The notes: a model not told the origin generated them from the sequence alone. A DNA stretch of 64,000 nt from Polyodon spathula (GCF_017654505.1 NC_054536.1:9599794-9663793); one strand, 5' to 3'. Counted from the first letter of the stretch, positions 42,800 through 56,877 are shown. Program-made: numbers and translations.

Positions 42800-43265
42800 G
42801 GGTGCTCCCAAGTGACGCATCCGGCAAAGGCACTCCACGTGGAGCGCAGGATGCACCTCATAGCCTGGAGGTTGCTGGTTCAAGTTCAGGCTATTCCACT
42901 GCCCACCGTGGACAAGAGCTACCAAAAAGAGTGGCGCACAATTGGCTGAGAATCGCCCGGGTGGGGAGGGCTTAGGTCGGCCTAGTTGACCTCGGCTCAC
43001 TACGCACCAGTGACCCCTGTAGTCTGGCCGGGTGCCTGCGGGCTTGCCTGTAAGCTGCCCAGAGCTGCGTTGTTCTCTGACGCTGTAGCTCTGAGGTGGC
43101 TGCATGGCAGGCATGCAGAGTGAAAAGAAGCGGTCGGCTGATGGCACACACTTTGGAGGACAGCGTGTATTCGTCTTCGCCGCTCATGTGTCAGTGTGGG
43201 GGTGGCCTAAAAATAATACAGTTGGCTATTTCAAAATTAGGAGAAAAATGGGGTAAAAATCAATT
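42800..43265 (+). mobile_element. SINE copy B, tRNA-type head
   Basis: About 460 bases. Near 42880 GGTTGCTGGTTCAAGTTC resembles a Pol III B box, giving a tRNA-like head. The body (GGCTTAGGTCGGCC, CCCCTGTAGTCTGGCCGGG) and the tail ending in AAAATGGGGTAAAAATC are shared with copy A at 30160-30486. The open frames on both strands are incidental. Confidence 0.75.
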
Positions 43266-43733
43266 ATTGACTACTAAATTAAAAATATATATATATGTTT
43301 AAAAGAACTGTCGCATAGATGAGAGGTTCAGCCCCCAGAGTTGATTATTAACAAAAGTTGATAAGTTGACGTTATTAATGTAACATTAAATATCAATGAC
43401 ATCCAAAGATGAGAGGCACATGAACTGCACTCCCTTGAGGATGCATCTATTGGGACATCGTGCATTCACCTTTGAATAGAGATGATAGAAATGAAATGAA
43501 TGATTAGCAAAGTGCTCTAAGCCACTCACTATGAAGTGCCATCAATCAAAGGTAGGGCTGCCACCTCTGAGGTACCAAAAAACAGGACCTCTGAACAGAA
43601 GGGAGGTGTTAAAAGTGTAAACATAAAAATCTTATAATCATCCAATAGAAAACACTAATAATATTACTGCTATAGTACTGACAGCCAGTTAATACTGTGT
43701 ATCTATTGCAGTAATATTGTATCCTGTATGTTG

Positions 43734-43736
<3 letters not shown>
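43266..43736. other. Intergenic, nothing recognised
   Basis: AT-rich sequence between SINE copy B and the first (AT)n array of the Tc1 stack. Confidence 0.5.

Positions 43737-43809
<73 letters not shown>
43737..43809. repeat. (TA)n array left of Tc1 copy B
   Basis: About 72 bases of TA, ending at the terminal repeat of the Tc1 element. Confidence 0.97.
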
Positions 43810-43812
<3 letters not shown>

Positions 43813-45334
43813 TACTGTGCAAGTTTTAGGCAGGTGTGAAAAAATGCTTTAAAGTAAGAATGCTTTAAAAAATAGACATGTTAAAATTGAAGAGAACAGA
43901 AGAAAAATCTAAATCAAATCCATATTTGGCGTGACCACTCTTTGCCTTCAAAACAGCATCAATTCTTCTAGGTACACTTCCACAAAGTCAGGGATTTTGT
44001 AGGCATATAGTCAGGTGTATGATTAAACAATTATACTAAACAGGTGCTAATGATCATCAATTCAATATGTAGGTTGAAACAAAATCAATAACTGAAACAG
44101 AAACAGCTGTGTAAGAGGAATAAAACTGGGTGAGGAACAGACAAACTCAGCTAACAAGGTGAGGTTGCTGAAGACAGTTTACTGTCAAAAGTCATACACC
44201 ATGGCAAGACTGAGCACAGCAACAAGACACAAGGTAGTTATACTGCATCAGCAAGGTCTCTCCCAGGCAGAAATTTCAAGGCAGACAGGGGTTTCCAGAT
44301 GTGCTGTCCAAGCTCTTTTGAAGAAGCACAAAGAAACGGGCAACATTGAGGACCGTAGACGCAGTGGTCGGCCAAGGAAACTTACTACAGCAGATGAAAG
44401 ACACATCATGCTTACTTCCCTTTGCAATCGGAAGATGTCCAGCAATGCCATCAGCTCAGAATTGGCAGAATGCGGTGGGACCCTGGTACACCCATCTACT
44501 GTCTGGAGAAGTCTGGTCAGAAGTGGCCTTCATGGAAGACTTGCAGCCAAAAAGCCATACCTCGACGTGGAAACAAGGCCAAGTGACTCAACTGTGCACG
44601 AAAACACAGGAACTGGGGTGCAGAAAAATGGCAGCATGTGCTCTGGACTGGTCAAAATGTAAAATATTTGGCTGTAACAGAAGGCAGTTTGTTCGCCGAA
44701 GGGCTGGAGAGCGGTACGCGAATGAGTGTCTGCAGGCAACAGTGAAGCATGGTGGAGGTTCCTTGCAAGTTTGGGGCTGCATTTCTGCAAATGGAGTTGG
44801 GGATTTGATCAGAATTAATGGTGTCCTCAATACTGAGAAGTATAGGCAGATACTTATCCATCATGCAATGGCCCCAGATTTATTCTGCAACATGACAATG
44901 ACCCCAAACATACAACAAAAGTCATTAAGAACTATCTTCAGTGTAAAGAAGAATAAGGAGTCCTAGAAGTGATGGTATGGCCCCCACAGAGCCCTGATCT
45001 CAACATCATCGAGTCTGTCTGGGATTACATGAAGAGAGAGAAGCAACTGAGGCTGCCTAAATCCACATAAGAACTGTGGTTAGTTCTCCAAGATGTTTGG
45101 GCCAACCTACCTGCCGAGTTCCTTCAAAAACTGTGTGCAAATGTACCTAGAAGAACTGATGCTGTTTTGAAGGCAAAGGGTGGTCACACCAAATATTGAT
45201 TTGATGTAGATTTTTCATCTGTTCACTCACTTTGCATTTTGTTAATTGATAAATATAACTATTAACATGTCTATTTTTGAAAGCATTCTTACTTTACAGC
45301 ATTTTTTCACACCTGCCTAAACTTTTGCACAGTA

Positions 45335-45337
<3 letters not shown>
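43810..45337 (+). mobile_element. Tc1/mariner element, copy B
   Basis: 1.53 kb with inverted terminal repeats of about 75 bases; both outer ends read CAGTACTGTGCAA (inward). Flanked on both sides by TA arrays. Different family from copies A and C: its termini and transposase differ. Confidence 0.92.
44201..45199 (+). pseudogene. Tc1 transposase pseudogene (copy B)
   Basis: Starts MARLSTATRHKVVILHQQGL, with an intact paired-type helix-turn-helix (GLSQAEISRQTGVSR) and the GRPRK hook between the two DNA-binding halves. The frame shifts at about 44570-44660, shifts again near 44890-44940, and a TAA interrupts the C-terminal part near 45068. The last catalytic Glu lies in SPDLNIIESVW. Non-functional. 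Confidence 0.9.

Positions 45338-45405
<68 letters not shown>
45338..45405. repeat. (TA)n array between Tc1 copies B and C
   Basis: About 66 bases of TA between the ends of two Tc1 elements. Confidence 0.97.

Positions 45406-46800
<1,395 letters not shown>

Positions 46801-46884
<84 letters not shown>
46801..46884. repeat. (TA)n array right of Tc1 copy C
   Basis: About 82 bases of TA. Confidence 0.97.
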
Positions 46885-46888
<4 letters not shown>

Positions 46889-46905
46889 GGGAGAACTCTC
46901 ATATA

Positions 46906-47078
46906 TACTTTGGACTTTTCCAAATTATAAATTTACAACATATTATGTAAAACAATTAGGAGTTTTTGCCACTGATCAACACAAAAAAAAGTCCATAATG
47001 TCAAAGTGAAAAATAAAATCTACAAAAATTATCCCCCACAAAACAGAAAATAATTGATTGCATAAGTATTCATCCCCT

Positions 47079-47081
<3 letters not shown>
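46906..47081 (+). mobile_element. Tc1 terminal-repeat remnant, copy D1
   Basis: Matches the left terminal repeat of copy C (TTTGGACTTTTCCAAAT, TAGGAGTTTTTGCCACTG, AAAGTCCATAATGTC and AATAATTGATTGCATAAG) with no internal coding sequence. Confidence 0.8.
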
Positions 47082-47143
<62 letters not shown>

Positions 47144-47148
47144 TATTG
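47081..47148. repeat. (TA)n array
   Basis: About 66 bases of TA between the two terminal-repeat remnants. Confidence 0.97.
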
Positions 47149-47149
47149 A

Positions 47150-47270
47150 ATAAGTATTCCAACTCTCAAAAGTATTCCCCCCCCCCCCCCTTTGGACTTT
47201 TCCATATTTTATTGTGTTACAACATGGAATCAAAATGGATTGAATTAGGAGTTTTTGCCACAGTTTTTGC
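47150..47270 (+). mobile_element. Tc1 terminal-repeat remnant, copy D2
   Basis: Another partial copy of the same terminal repeat (TTTGGACTTTTCCATAT, GTTACAACATGGAATC), with a run of about 14 C, followed by a short (AT)n at 47274-47291. Confidence 0.8.
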
Positions 47271-47392
47271 CACTATATATATATATATATATTAGCTCAA
47301 AGAGCCAGCTGCCCTATGAATGTTTTACTCATTTATATAGAGTACCTGTAAAATAATAGGATTTTCAATGAAATATAAACAAGTAGCTATGG

Positions 47393-47505
47393 TGACATCA
47401 CCAGCAAATAATGCAAGTTAGTACCATTGAAGGTTTGAACCTTCCTTCGGTAATGCGTTCCGAACCTTCGAATGTCAAAATGTACCAGTCGTTGCAGCCC
47501 TAGAA
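47393..47505. mobile_element. hAT-like terminal fragment
   Basis: On the minus strand the end reads CTAGGGCTGCAACGACTGG, the sort of terminus seen in vertebrate hAT elements. Only one end is recognisable. Confidence 0.35.
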
Positions 47506-49799
47506 TTTTCAAAGCACATGTAAAAGTGACTATCCTGCAGGCAGAACTATGTGTTACTGTATGTTGTTGTGCTGTATCTGGCACAGGCAATTGTATTGAC
47601 CTTAGAGCCATGGTGAAATCGTCTGAATGAAAAGGCTGAACTGCTAATTTCAACCAAGACACAGCACTTCTTGGAGTCCTTCGGTGCATTTTGTCTCAAA
47701 AGTAGTGCTGATTCAGAAGAAAAGCCAGCAATGAAAATCAAGACATGATCTTGTAAAGGGAAATGCAGGGGAGAGTCTGCAAACTATAGGAATGTATGGA
47801 TAAGAATGCATAGGAAATCCTGTATCCTGCAAAGGGAAATCCAGAGATAAAAGTGTAGAAGAGAACCTGAAAATAAAGTGGAATCTGAAAAGCAATTCTG
47901 GAGGTGATGGTGATGGTGCTGAGGAATGAGCCACATATTGATCTCCCAGCAATGTTCAAAGTCTTCAAAGAGAATGTATTGACCAGTCTACTTACATTAA
48001 CTTCAGTACTCGGAGACGACAGTCAAAATGTTTGACAGTCGGTCATATTTAGTTGACACATCCCAGTTATTGCTAAAAATGCATAACTGACGTATCATAT
48101 CAGTGCAGACACATGTTTGAAATGCAGGACAGTAAAGAATGTAGTTAGCTGTACCATCTGAAGCACTTTTGTTTGAAGTTTTTCCCCGATGTGTTCGTCT
48201 GAAAGTTGGACCGTATGAATGTTGTGAGTTATTATCTGAGGTAAATCCTGGCTATAGTACACCAAAAAATAGAAAAAACCTTCATGTCTGTATAATTTTG
48301 AAGCAAAACTGGATGCATGTATGTTAAAATAAATAAATAAATAAAACAATAAAGAACAACCTAAGCCGGAGTTAGGAAGTATGCACAGAACCTTTATGTT
48401 AGAGTTCTGGGTTCATTACGGTACATGCAGCAGGATCCCTAACCACAACGATACAACCTGATTGCATGATCCATAATGAAAGGATTTTCTAAATAATCAT
48501 AACAACATGACGATGAGTCACAAAGCCAATAACTAAATTAGATTCTCTACTTCAAACTTCGAGCTGGCATTTGACTCAAGTTATTGTTGGCAATGGATTT
48601 AAGCAGTGTGCATAATAGTATAATGGCTGTATAATGGCTGTGTGAAAAACAAAATTACACCACAGGTGCTATTAACAATTTCATTGCTTATTGTAGAAAA
48701 ATAGGAAATGTTTATATTTTCTGGTCATTGGGGATGAGTGGACAAGTGTTGTAGTATTATTAAGCGTTAGCAACTGTGCTTGGCTTGAAACGTAAAGCAA
48801 CTTGTTTTGTCATCTACTGAAACAGTTTGTATGTAGGGCCAATTCGGGGGGCTGAGCACTTCTGATCCAGTATTTCAATCCATAACAGCAATCCTCAGTT
48901 ATCATTGTTTAGTTTGTAACTAAGGTGGTTTAAATATGGACTAATCAAGTACCAGCGCTGGTTACCGAGGGAATCTTTGTACAGAATGTATGCATTAGTA
49001 AATAGTAGCTGAATCATTCCCCACGTTACTAGATGCTGCTGCTTCATTATTTCATTGATGCATTGCTTTTAATATCAAACTGCATGATTTCCTCTATCTG
49101 TGAGTTTTTAGAAATGGCATATCATGTGAGCTCAGCTATGCTTGATTCAGCGCAGGTAGAGTATCCTAGTCAGAAGGAAGAACACAGTGCTGGATAGGTA
49201 TGTCATTTTAGAGCTGGTGTGTTACTTTATGGCTATACAGTAAGACATTTATCAGTATAACTGCATGGTCGAGGGTATATACTCATGGCTAATAGTGCTT
49301 TAGCATAATGATTGAATGAATATCCCCATAGAACTATGTGACTGATTTCAGGAGTGACTCGTCATGCTAGGTCCCGTAGTTTGGGCACTAATTTCTGTCC
49401 TGATCCGCCAGCTGGGGTGGTTTGTTGGGCGTGTGTAATTGTGGGAGGAGCTTCTGCTAAATGAATTCCTGTGTTCTGTTTGTTTTACTGGGTTTGGTTT
49501 GGGTCTCAGTCTTGTATCAGCAGACTTTAGGGGTAAGGATACAAGAGGATAAATAGCGGAGACAAGCAGAAGTTATGTAACTCAGAATGGAGCAGGACGT
49601 GAAGAGGATCTGCATCTGCAATACATACACTTATTTATTTGTATTTTATGTATTTGCATGTTTATAGTGCTGTTTATACAGAGGTATCGCAAAACACTGT
49701 ACAGTACATACATAGTACAAAAAAAAAATCTAGCCACAATGCATTTATAAAATATATTTCACGTCTACCACAATCATACCATTGAAATAACATCTACTG

Positions 49800-49802
<3 letters not shown>

Positions 49803-49851
<49 letters not shown>
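49803..49851. repeat. (AC)n microsatellite
   Basis: About 48 bases of AC. Confidence 0.97.
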
Positions 49852-49854
<3 letters not shown>

Positions 49855-50648
49855 GATAGTGTAGGAATCTTGGCATGAGCTCAGGTCACTAGAACCTTTT
49901 CTATGTAAATATAAATCAAAGTTTGCAGCACCTTTTTTTTTAATTAGCTGGATTTACTCTTACTATGGAATGCTATTGAAAGAATATTGAGAGATTTTAG
50001 ATTTGAAGCATCCAGTTATAATACTATTGAGGTAACATACAGTATGCTTAACACCCCTAAAGAGACCAACATGGGTTGTACTTTCTTGACAACTCAGTGC
50101 CACCACATTAACATGTTAAGGGAAAAGGGGAAACATGGCAACCGTCAAAATAACAAAACTTCCACCACCTTACAATAATCAAACCAACAACCATCATACT
50201 TCCTTTTTTTGTGTGTCCTCTGTATAGTTTGGTAGGCTGGGCTATCAATAGGGCTAGGAGTTTGTCACAGACAGTTTGGACATAAATCACGGAGCAGTCA
50301 CGGTCAAGGAGTTCAAAATCACAGAGAAAATGACAGAGGGAGAATAAGGTCATGGGATAAAAAAATTAATAAAATAATTGTCTTTAATAAAAGCATATTG
50401 TGATGTTGGTGCGCACAGGTTCATCAAAGAAGCATGAGACAAGCAGTTGAAATTTCAATGTGTTGCTTTTTTATTTGCTCTGCAATGGTGACTACTATAT
50501 AAAGACACAAACAGGGAAAAGGGTAAGAAACGGCATGGGGCAGACAAGAGACATGTACTTTAAATTAAGTGCAACCATACAACAATTAAACAACAAGTGG
50601 AACAATCACTTCAATTAACAAGAGACAACTCTTCATTGTATGTCCCGC

Positions 50649-50665
50649 AACACACACACACACAC

Positions 50666-50711
<46 letters not shown>
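50649..50711. repeat. (CA)n microsatellite
   Basis: About 60 bases of CA with one TG interruption. Confidence 0.97.
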
Positions 50712-50713
<2 letters not shown>

Positions 50714-51014
50714 GAAATTTATTAACTGTTAACATAGCTTTAAAGAAGTATTTAATCGAACAGCTTAGTTTGACTTGAATTTTTTTTCTTCTCCAAAAAA
50801 AAAACAAAAAAAAAGGACATCACAGTAAGAAGATGAAACTAGTTTAAATATGTAATTATTTATTTGGATTAATAACACTGCTCAGTGTCTCTGCTGTCTC
50901 CCGTGGTGAAAAAGTTCACATTTTCTAGAAGGCTTGGAGTACAATTCTTGTTATTGCTTTATCTGATGATGTACCAAATGCAATGAGAATAGTATCGAGT
51001 TAAACCTCCTTATG

Positions 51015-51800
51015 TGCCGTCCCTCTGGGGAGCGACGGCGGCTCCTCCAACCTAGGCACTGGGAGCCAGCACGCGGCCTGGCTCCCTCTGGTGGCAGGTG
51101 GCTGGCCGCAGCAGATCCTCCTCCCTCTCTTGGCTCTGGCTGCTACGGCGGCCACCTGGTCTCTGGCTCCAGGAGCGATGGCAGAGCCCCCAAGCCTCTC
51201 TGGCTCTGGGGAGGCCCCGAATCACCACGGCACTCCTCCTCCCTCTCTGGCTCCTGGGAAGGCGGCGACGGCGGCTCCTCTCCCCTCTGGTGGCTTCTCT
51301 GGCTCTGGGAGCGAAATCTGGGAGCGAGGATCCTCCTCCCTCTCTGGCTCTGGGAGCGACGGCAGCTCCTCACCCCTCTCTGGCTCTGGGAGCGACGGCA
51401 GCTCCTCACCCCTCTCTGGCTCTCGAAGGCGGCTCACCTCTCTTTTTTGGAGTGAAACGGGTCTCCCCTCTCTGGCTCTGGGAGCGGCGGCTGCTCCTCA
51501 TCCCTCTCTGGCTCTGGGAGCGGCGGCAGCTCCTCACTCCTCCTTCTCGGCACTGGGAGCGACGGCAGCTCCTCTCGACCTCTCTGGCTCTGGGAACGAC
51601 GGCAGATCCTCACCCCTCTCTGGCTCTCGGGGTGGCGGATCCTCAGTCCCTCTCTGGCTCTGGGGACGACGGCAGCTCCTCACCCCTCTCTGGCAAGTGG
51701 GAGGCCCCTGAGACAGACCTAATCCCTCTCTTCTGGGAGCGATGATAACCCCTCTCTGGCTCTGGGAGTAATTGAAAAAGCACTCCTCACACCTCTAAAG
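51015..51800. repeat. GC-rich minisatellite, 36-bp unit
   Basis: The plus strand repeats CTCTCTGGCTCTGGGAGCGA followed by CGGCAGCTCCTCACCC, in exact 36-base units near 51340-51420 and in diverged units on both sides. It is a GC- and CpG-rich island in AT-rich DNA. Because 36 is divisible by 3 and the unit lacks stop codons, all three plus frames stay open for 147 to 215 codons. I see no start context, splice pattern or family match that would make it a gene. Confidence 0.85.
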
Positions 51801-52335
51801 CTCTGGGGAGATAAATCCTCCCCCCTCTATATCTTCCTTCCCGCACCAGGAACACCAAGGGAAGAGGCTGGCCGGGTCCTCCAGCGGTGGCTGCAGCAGC
51901 TTACATTTCTTCAGCTGCTGCTTTTCCTGCCTTTTCTATGTGTGCTAAAAGGACACAGAGCTGTTCTTCAGTGAATTGCAGCATGTGAACCTGTAAGTTC
52001 ATGCCATAATGATAACCATAGTATCAGCCAAAACTCCTCAGTTCTGAAGTGCAGCTTATAAATATGTTAAAACCATACTAACTTTTCATTAGTGGAAAAG
52101 TAGCATTGAAAGTAGCAAGCTACTTTTTCCAAGTAGCTTTAAATGTAGCTAGCTACTTTTTTGTCAGAATAGCTTTAAGTGTAACCCTGAATGTTTATCA
52201 TTACTTTTCAACTTCTCATTGTAACAGCTTAGGCAACTATTGCTTCCATGTGGCATTATATCTTGTCTAATGTAAAGGGAATATGTCTTATAGGTTGTTT
52301 TCAAGTTCAATTTAAATATCACGGGAATTTAAGTA

Positions 52336-52375
<40 letters not shown>

Positions 52376-53338
52376 ACACCTTGTTAACAGCAGGCAGGAA
52401 ATAAAAATACCTCTTTGGAGGAAAACTCTGGCAGTCCTATACCTGTCATCCTTACATTTTTAACTACAAGTTTACAATATGTTAATACAAACATTATAGG
52501 GTTAAATTTAAAGATGCTGCTAGATGTTTAAAAAACTGAAGACTTCAAGCGTTAGTGTTGAACTATACAGGCCATGTTAACTGAATCAAGACCTAGGATT
52601 TGAGGTGTCTGCAATGCTGCTAAGATAACACTGAAAGCACAAATATTAGGTTTCAAAACAGCTAACTCAGATTCAACATCAATGATGGGTCACGAGTAGC
52701 TTTCTATTTAAAATCCACGCCACTGTGGAATGAAGCTTGAGCATTAATCATATCAGTTAGTATTGATTTGCATCAAAAGGTGACCAGACACCCCTGCCTT
52801 CCAGTCTACTTCCAGCATCTATTTAACTCAGTGCTCCTCTGAGATATGTTTCTCTCTTGACATTGATCAAACTACTTATTCTGAAATATAAAATAAAATG
52901 ACATCAACATTGAAATAGTAATATACAGATTTATCATTTGGCCCACAATCTGGGATTGTCAGCACAGAGCACAGGAGCAGATTGCTTTAGTTTCTAGACT
53001 ACAAAATCAGCCTTGCAGTGTTCCATATTACATGTGAGCTGACGTCATGTGCACAGCATTCTGGTCTCATGGCAACAACGTTCCCCACAAGTATAGGTTT
53101 GAGGACCACTGATATAACTGCTTTCTAGTTTATTTATTCCGCCCTGCATGTAGTCGCTTATGTGTAACTGTTTCCTCATATGCTTGCCACTCCCCAAATT
53201 TGACTCAAAATTGGTGTAGACATATTTATTTTTAACACATTTACTCAAAGTATTAAAACTCATTCTTGTCATCACCCCCTAACTAATTTTCACCAAAAAA
53301 TATTTACGACCAAGAAAGAATTTGTAAAACAAAATTGT
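51801..53338. other. Intergenic, nothing coding
   Basis: Contains an (AC)n array at 52338-52370 and, at 52213-52250, a short segment repeated at 54113-54150. No gene recognised. Confidence 0.5.
52338..52370. repeat. (AC)n microsatellite
   Basis: About 33 bases of AC. Confidence 0.95.
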
Positions 53339-53348
53339 ATATATATGG

Positions 53349-53420
<72 letters not shown>
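53339..53420. repeat. (TA)n microsatellite
   Basis: About 80 bases of TA with one GGC interruption near its start. Confidence 0.97.
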
Positions 53421-53424
<4 letters not shown>

Positions 53425-53594
53425 CATGGCAAATTTATTATATGCAAATGTGTGCATTTTTGAATGGCCGTTGCTTGGGCAGTGCATTTATATAGCATTG
53501 GATAAAAAAACGTTAAAGTTCAGAAAATAAATACAAACTTGTGAACAAGAGGCCAACTGAATCATAGTTTCAGAGAACCTATTTTCCTAGAACA

Positions 53595-53830
53595 ACACAG
53601 AGCAAAAGATTGTTTGTTCAGCATTCTACTGATGAGTTGGTTTTCCTGCCGGGATATGTGTCTGGTACAGATAGTGCAAAAAAAACCAAAAAAAAAAAAA
53701 AACAGTTAGTACAAAGAGAAGACACTGCATGATGGATTTGTTTTATGTCAGGTCAAAAACTCCTCACATAAATCTCTGAATTTACTATTCAGCAAAGTAT
53801 TTCCTGCTTCAGTGATGAAAGAAGTGGTTT
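53595..53830. repeat. Dispersed repeat family Y, copy 2
   Basis: Homologue of 31675-31895 in the same orientation, containing CTAGAACAACACAG, TTACTATTCAGCAAAG and TATTTCCTGCTTCAG, with an A-rich insertion near 53680-53700. Confidence 0.5.
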
Positions 53831-54757
53831 ACTGAAAATGACCAACAGAGTTCTGTGGTAAATATGGAAATGAAAAAAAAAATAATAACACTCTTGGAAT
53901 CTTACACAACATGTGTGTGAAAACTATGTTGTTATAAAAAACATTTGGATTAAGTTGTTGATGATTTTTGAGGATTTTTTTAGTTGGTAAGCTTTATATA
54001 TATATGGACATGCAAACAAGTTTGAACAATTTGTAGACAGCTTACAAGGAAAGCAATCACGCTGGATTTCTAAAGAGAGCCTACTCTTGTGTCGTGTGTC
54101 TGTTTCAGAACTCTCATTGTAACAGCTTAGGCAACTATTGCTTCCATGTAACAAAGGATCAAATTTGTCATGCAAGGACTGAGATAGCGTTACAGTATGT
54201 AGGTGCAAATGTAGACTTGGACTTGATGACAGCCTAGTTGTGTAAAACCACGCAGACACCTCCTACAGGAATGATTGTTCAGGTAATATTCATGTATTAT
54301 TTATTTAACTCCTTACAATACATAAGCTAGCCAAGCAGCGCTGCCCATTTCCCCTTAGCTATTCTCATTGGATACACTTTTCATGAGGAAATTTAATCAA
54401 GACAGACAGAGTGTTACAAGTCCCTAGACTTTATTGTTTTAATTCTCTAATAACTAAAACACATATGTACCATAACATATAAGAAGGTATAACTATCCTA
54501 TTCTCGTCAAAGAGAGAAGACTTGCAACAATGTGGCTCTTGTTACGTGATGAGGATATGTTACTACAGTATCCACCACTTACACTGTATAGGGTTATTGT
54601 GGGCAGCTGTTTATATATATATATTGCCTGCAGCAAAAATGTTGAAACCCAAACCTAAAACTAAATATCTTGTCACAAAAACCTTTATTTCTGGAGAAAA
54701 AATTATGATTATACCCCGATTCCTCTTGTCACCTTTATATATTAGCGGCGAAGGAGA

Positions 54758-54762
<5 letters not shown>

Positions 54763-54802
<40 letters not shown>

Positions 54803-54823
54803 ATATATATATATTATATTTAT
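54763..54823. repeat. (TA)n microsatellite
   Basis: About 60 bases of TA with slight interruptions. Confidence 0.95.
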
Positions 54824-54918
54824 TGGGATAACCCAAAAACCACCCGTTTTTCAGAAATAGGTAGATTGCATATGGTAGTTTTATGGGTATTGATTTTATT
54901 CTCGGTATCCATTGGGTA

Positions 54919-55110
54919 CATTTTTAGATAATTAACATAATACCCTGATTGGGTTGATAACTTGAACCAAAACTATAGGGCATAAAGTCAATATCTCCAC
55001 CTGCTTGTATACCACTAAACCATCACAATATACCATACCTTTGAATACTGTAGATGGGATAAAAGAGGGACAAGGTATTAATGAAGCAGAATGGGCTTCA
55101 CAAAAAGAGC
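54919..55110. repeat. Dispersed repeat family X, copy 2
   Basis: Second copy of the 28937-29142 repeat, continuing a little further on the right. The minus-strand frame (54932-55132) through it resembles nothing I know. Confidence 0.65.
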
Positions 55111-56458
55111 AGGCTAAATCTGCACAAGACAATGTAGAAAAGAATAATCAATAAGTGACTTCTATGCACTTTCCTTTAAAAGGGCTTAAAATGCTAAACA
55201 TAACATGGCAAAGTTTTTAACTTTCCCACTACTGGATCTTCTCAGTGTGGTGAGACACCACACCAAATTTATTCTAAAAATATCATTATAGATCTTTAAG
55301 GAACTTCTCAGAGTGGAGAGGGAGCACAACAAACGCTATGTTCCTTATTTCACATCATGAAAGCTAAAAAGCATTAAAATGTGTTACCAAACACTGGTTC
55401 AGAAAAGAAAAATCAAGCCAGCCAGAAAAAATGCAAACAAAGAATTCTAATACTGTCCTTTAGTTTGATTAACAACTATAATTGCATGTGTCCTTGTCTC
55501 ACAGCCGAAGTGCTCTTGGTATGTCATTTATTGTATATAACTACCGTTGCAGTGGGCATTTTACAAAAATTAAAACATGGTGTCTAAAAATCAAAATGTT
55601 AGACCAGTGAGGTCATTCATCCCAGATGACAATGCTGCATGTGATGCCAGCCTGACCCTACCCTAGCAACCTGAGCAGTACTGACTGCAGAAATGTAACT
55701 TGGGGGAACTCTTGAGTTCGGAGACTTTCATCGTGCCGGGAAGAATGATGACGGTAAATCCGGGACTGAAGTAAACATACCATCATGCTTCAAGGATAGA
55801 TCGGAGTTGCCAGAAGCAGTTTCCAGTACTGAAAAAGTACTGAAAGCTATTTCAAGAGATCCAGGAAGACAGAAAACAGCACAGCAACGTCCAATACATC
55901 TTACAGTCATTGTTATAATTTATATGGATGTGATACTGCTCTTTACAATTAAGCTAATACACAAAGTATTAGCTGTTTGATCAGCAACTTGTTCATAAAG
56001 TTAATTAAATAGCCTCTTGTTTAAAACTCAGGATTTGTTTAGAGAAGCGAAAAGAGGTTGTTAATATGGTGATGTGCTTCTACAAAGCTGCATATCTGTC
56101 TGCATCCATTTGTTAAAAAAATAAAAAGAAAGAGTAATTTCTCCACATCATCCAAACCCAGAGAATATGCTTTTATAGTTCACAGCTCGCTTTATAAACA
56201 CATACAAGAGTTTGTGAGGATTTGACAGTGAGTGGCATGAAATGATTTGTTGGTGACAGACTAAGAGAAGACAGTTAGGAACTGTAGCCTGTGAGCTGGG
56301 CTGAACCTGAGCTACGACTCTTAGGGAGAGATTTTGCTGTGTATTGGGCAAATTCTTTATCAAACTTTGGTTCTGTGCAAAATAAACTGCCATATGTGAT
56401 AAGGACAGTCCCGGGTTTTATCAAGGACGAGTCATGTTGACATTTTAGACATTTTAGA
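55111..56458. other. Intergenic, nothing recognised
   Basis: AT-rich DNA between dispersed repeat X and the LTR-like element. No gene or named repeat. Confidence 0.5.
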
Positions 56459-56877
56459 TGTTCCCAGACCAGGAAGCTGACACAGAGGCAGGTACTTGCG
56501 GGGTTGAAAGTGCTGGTGTGCGTTTTTATTTGAACACCATCAACAAAAACACAGGAGCAAAGTAACTGGCACAAGGACCAAAATAAAAGGTTTAAACAAA
56601 ACAATAATAAACAGTCTTGTCAGGCTGGACGTTCGCCTTCGCTGACTACCACAGAATAACACACAGTTTAATCAACAGGTTACACTCACCCAGACACCAG
56701 CCTCCCAAACAAAGGCTTTTCCCCTCCTTAAATACCATGCAACCATTAATCATTCAATTAAGGCTCCAGCCACGTTCTCACATGTATTTGACAGGGATAG
56801 GAATTAACCCCATCCCTGCCAACCACTACCAGCAAAAGACAAACCACACTATTTACAATCAGGGCCCTTCACTGCCA
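56459..56877 (-). mobile_element. LTR-like element (possible solo LTR)
   Basis: On the minus strand it begins TGGCAGTGAAGGGCCC and ends GGTCTGGGAACA, with TG...CA ends. It has a TATA-like TATTTAAGG and an AATAAA (in CAAATAAAAACGC) near the 3' end, in the right order for U3-R-U5. No 5-bp target duplication is visible, which weakens the call. Confidence 0.4.

Larger units (their letters stand above)
47506..51000. other. Intergenic, microsatellites only
   Basis: No gene recognised. Contains an (AC)n array at 49803-49851 and a (CA)n array at 50649-50711. Open frames are short and without family resemblance. Confidence 0.5.

Noticed and set aside
42870..42900. tRNA gene
   Set aside because: Only a B-box-like stretch within a SINE head; no cloverleaf can be formed convincingly.
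42764..43302. Open frames on both strands near 43 kb
   Set aside because: They lie in a SINE; same for 30249-30452.
47387..47689. Minus-strand 100-codon frame
   Set aside because: No family resemblance; overlaps a hAT-like terminus.
51012..51745. Three overlapping long plus-strand frames (147, 206, 215 codons)
   Set aside because: They are a by-product of a stop-free 36-bp repeat unit whose length is a multiple of three; no family match or splice structure.
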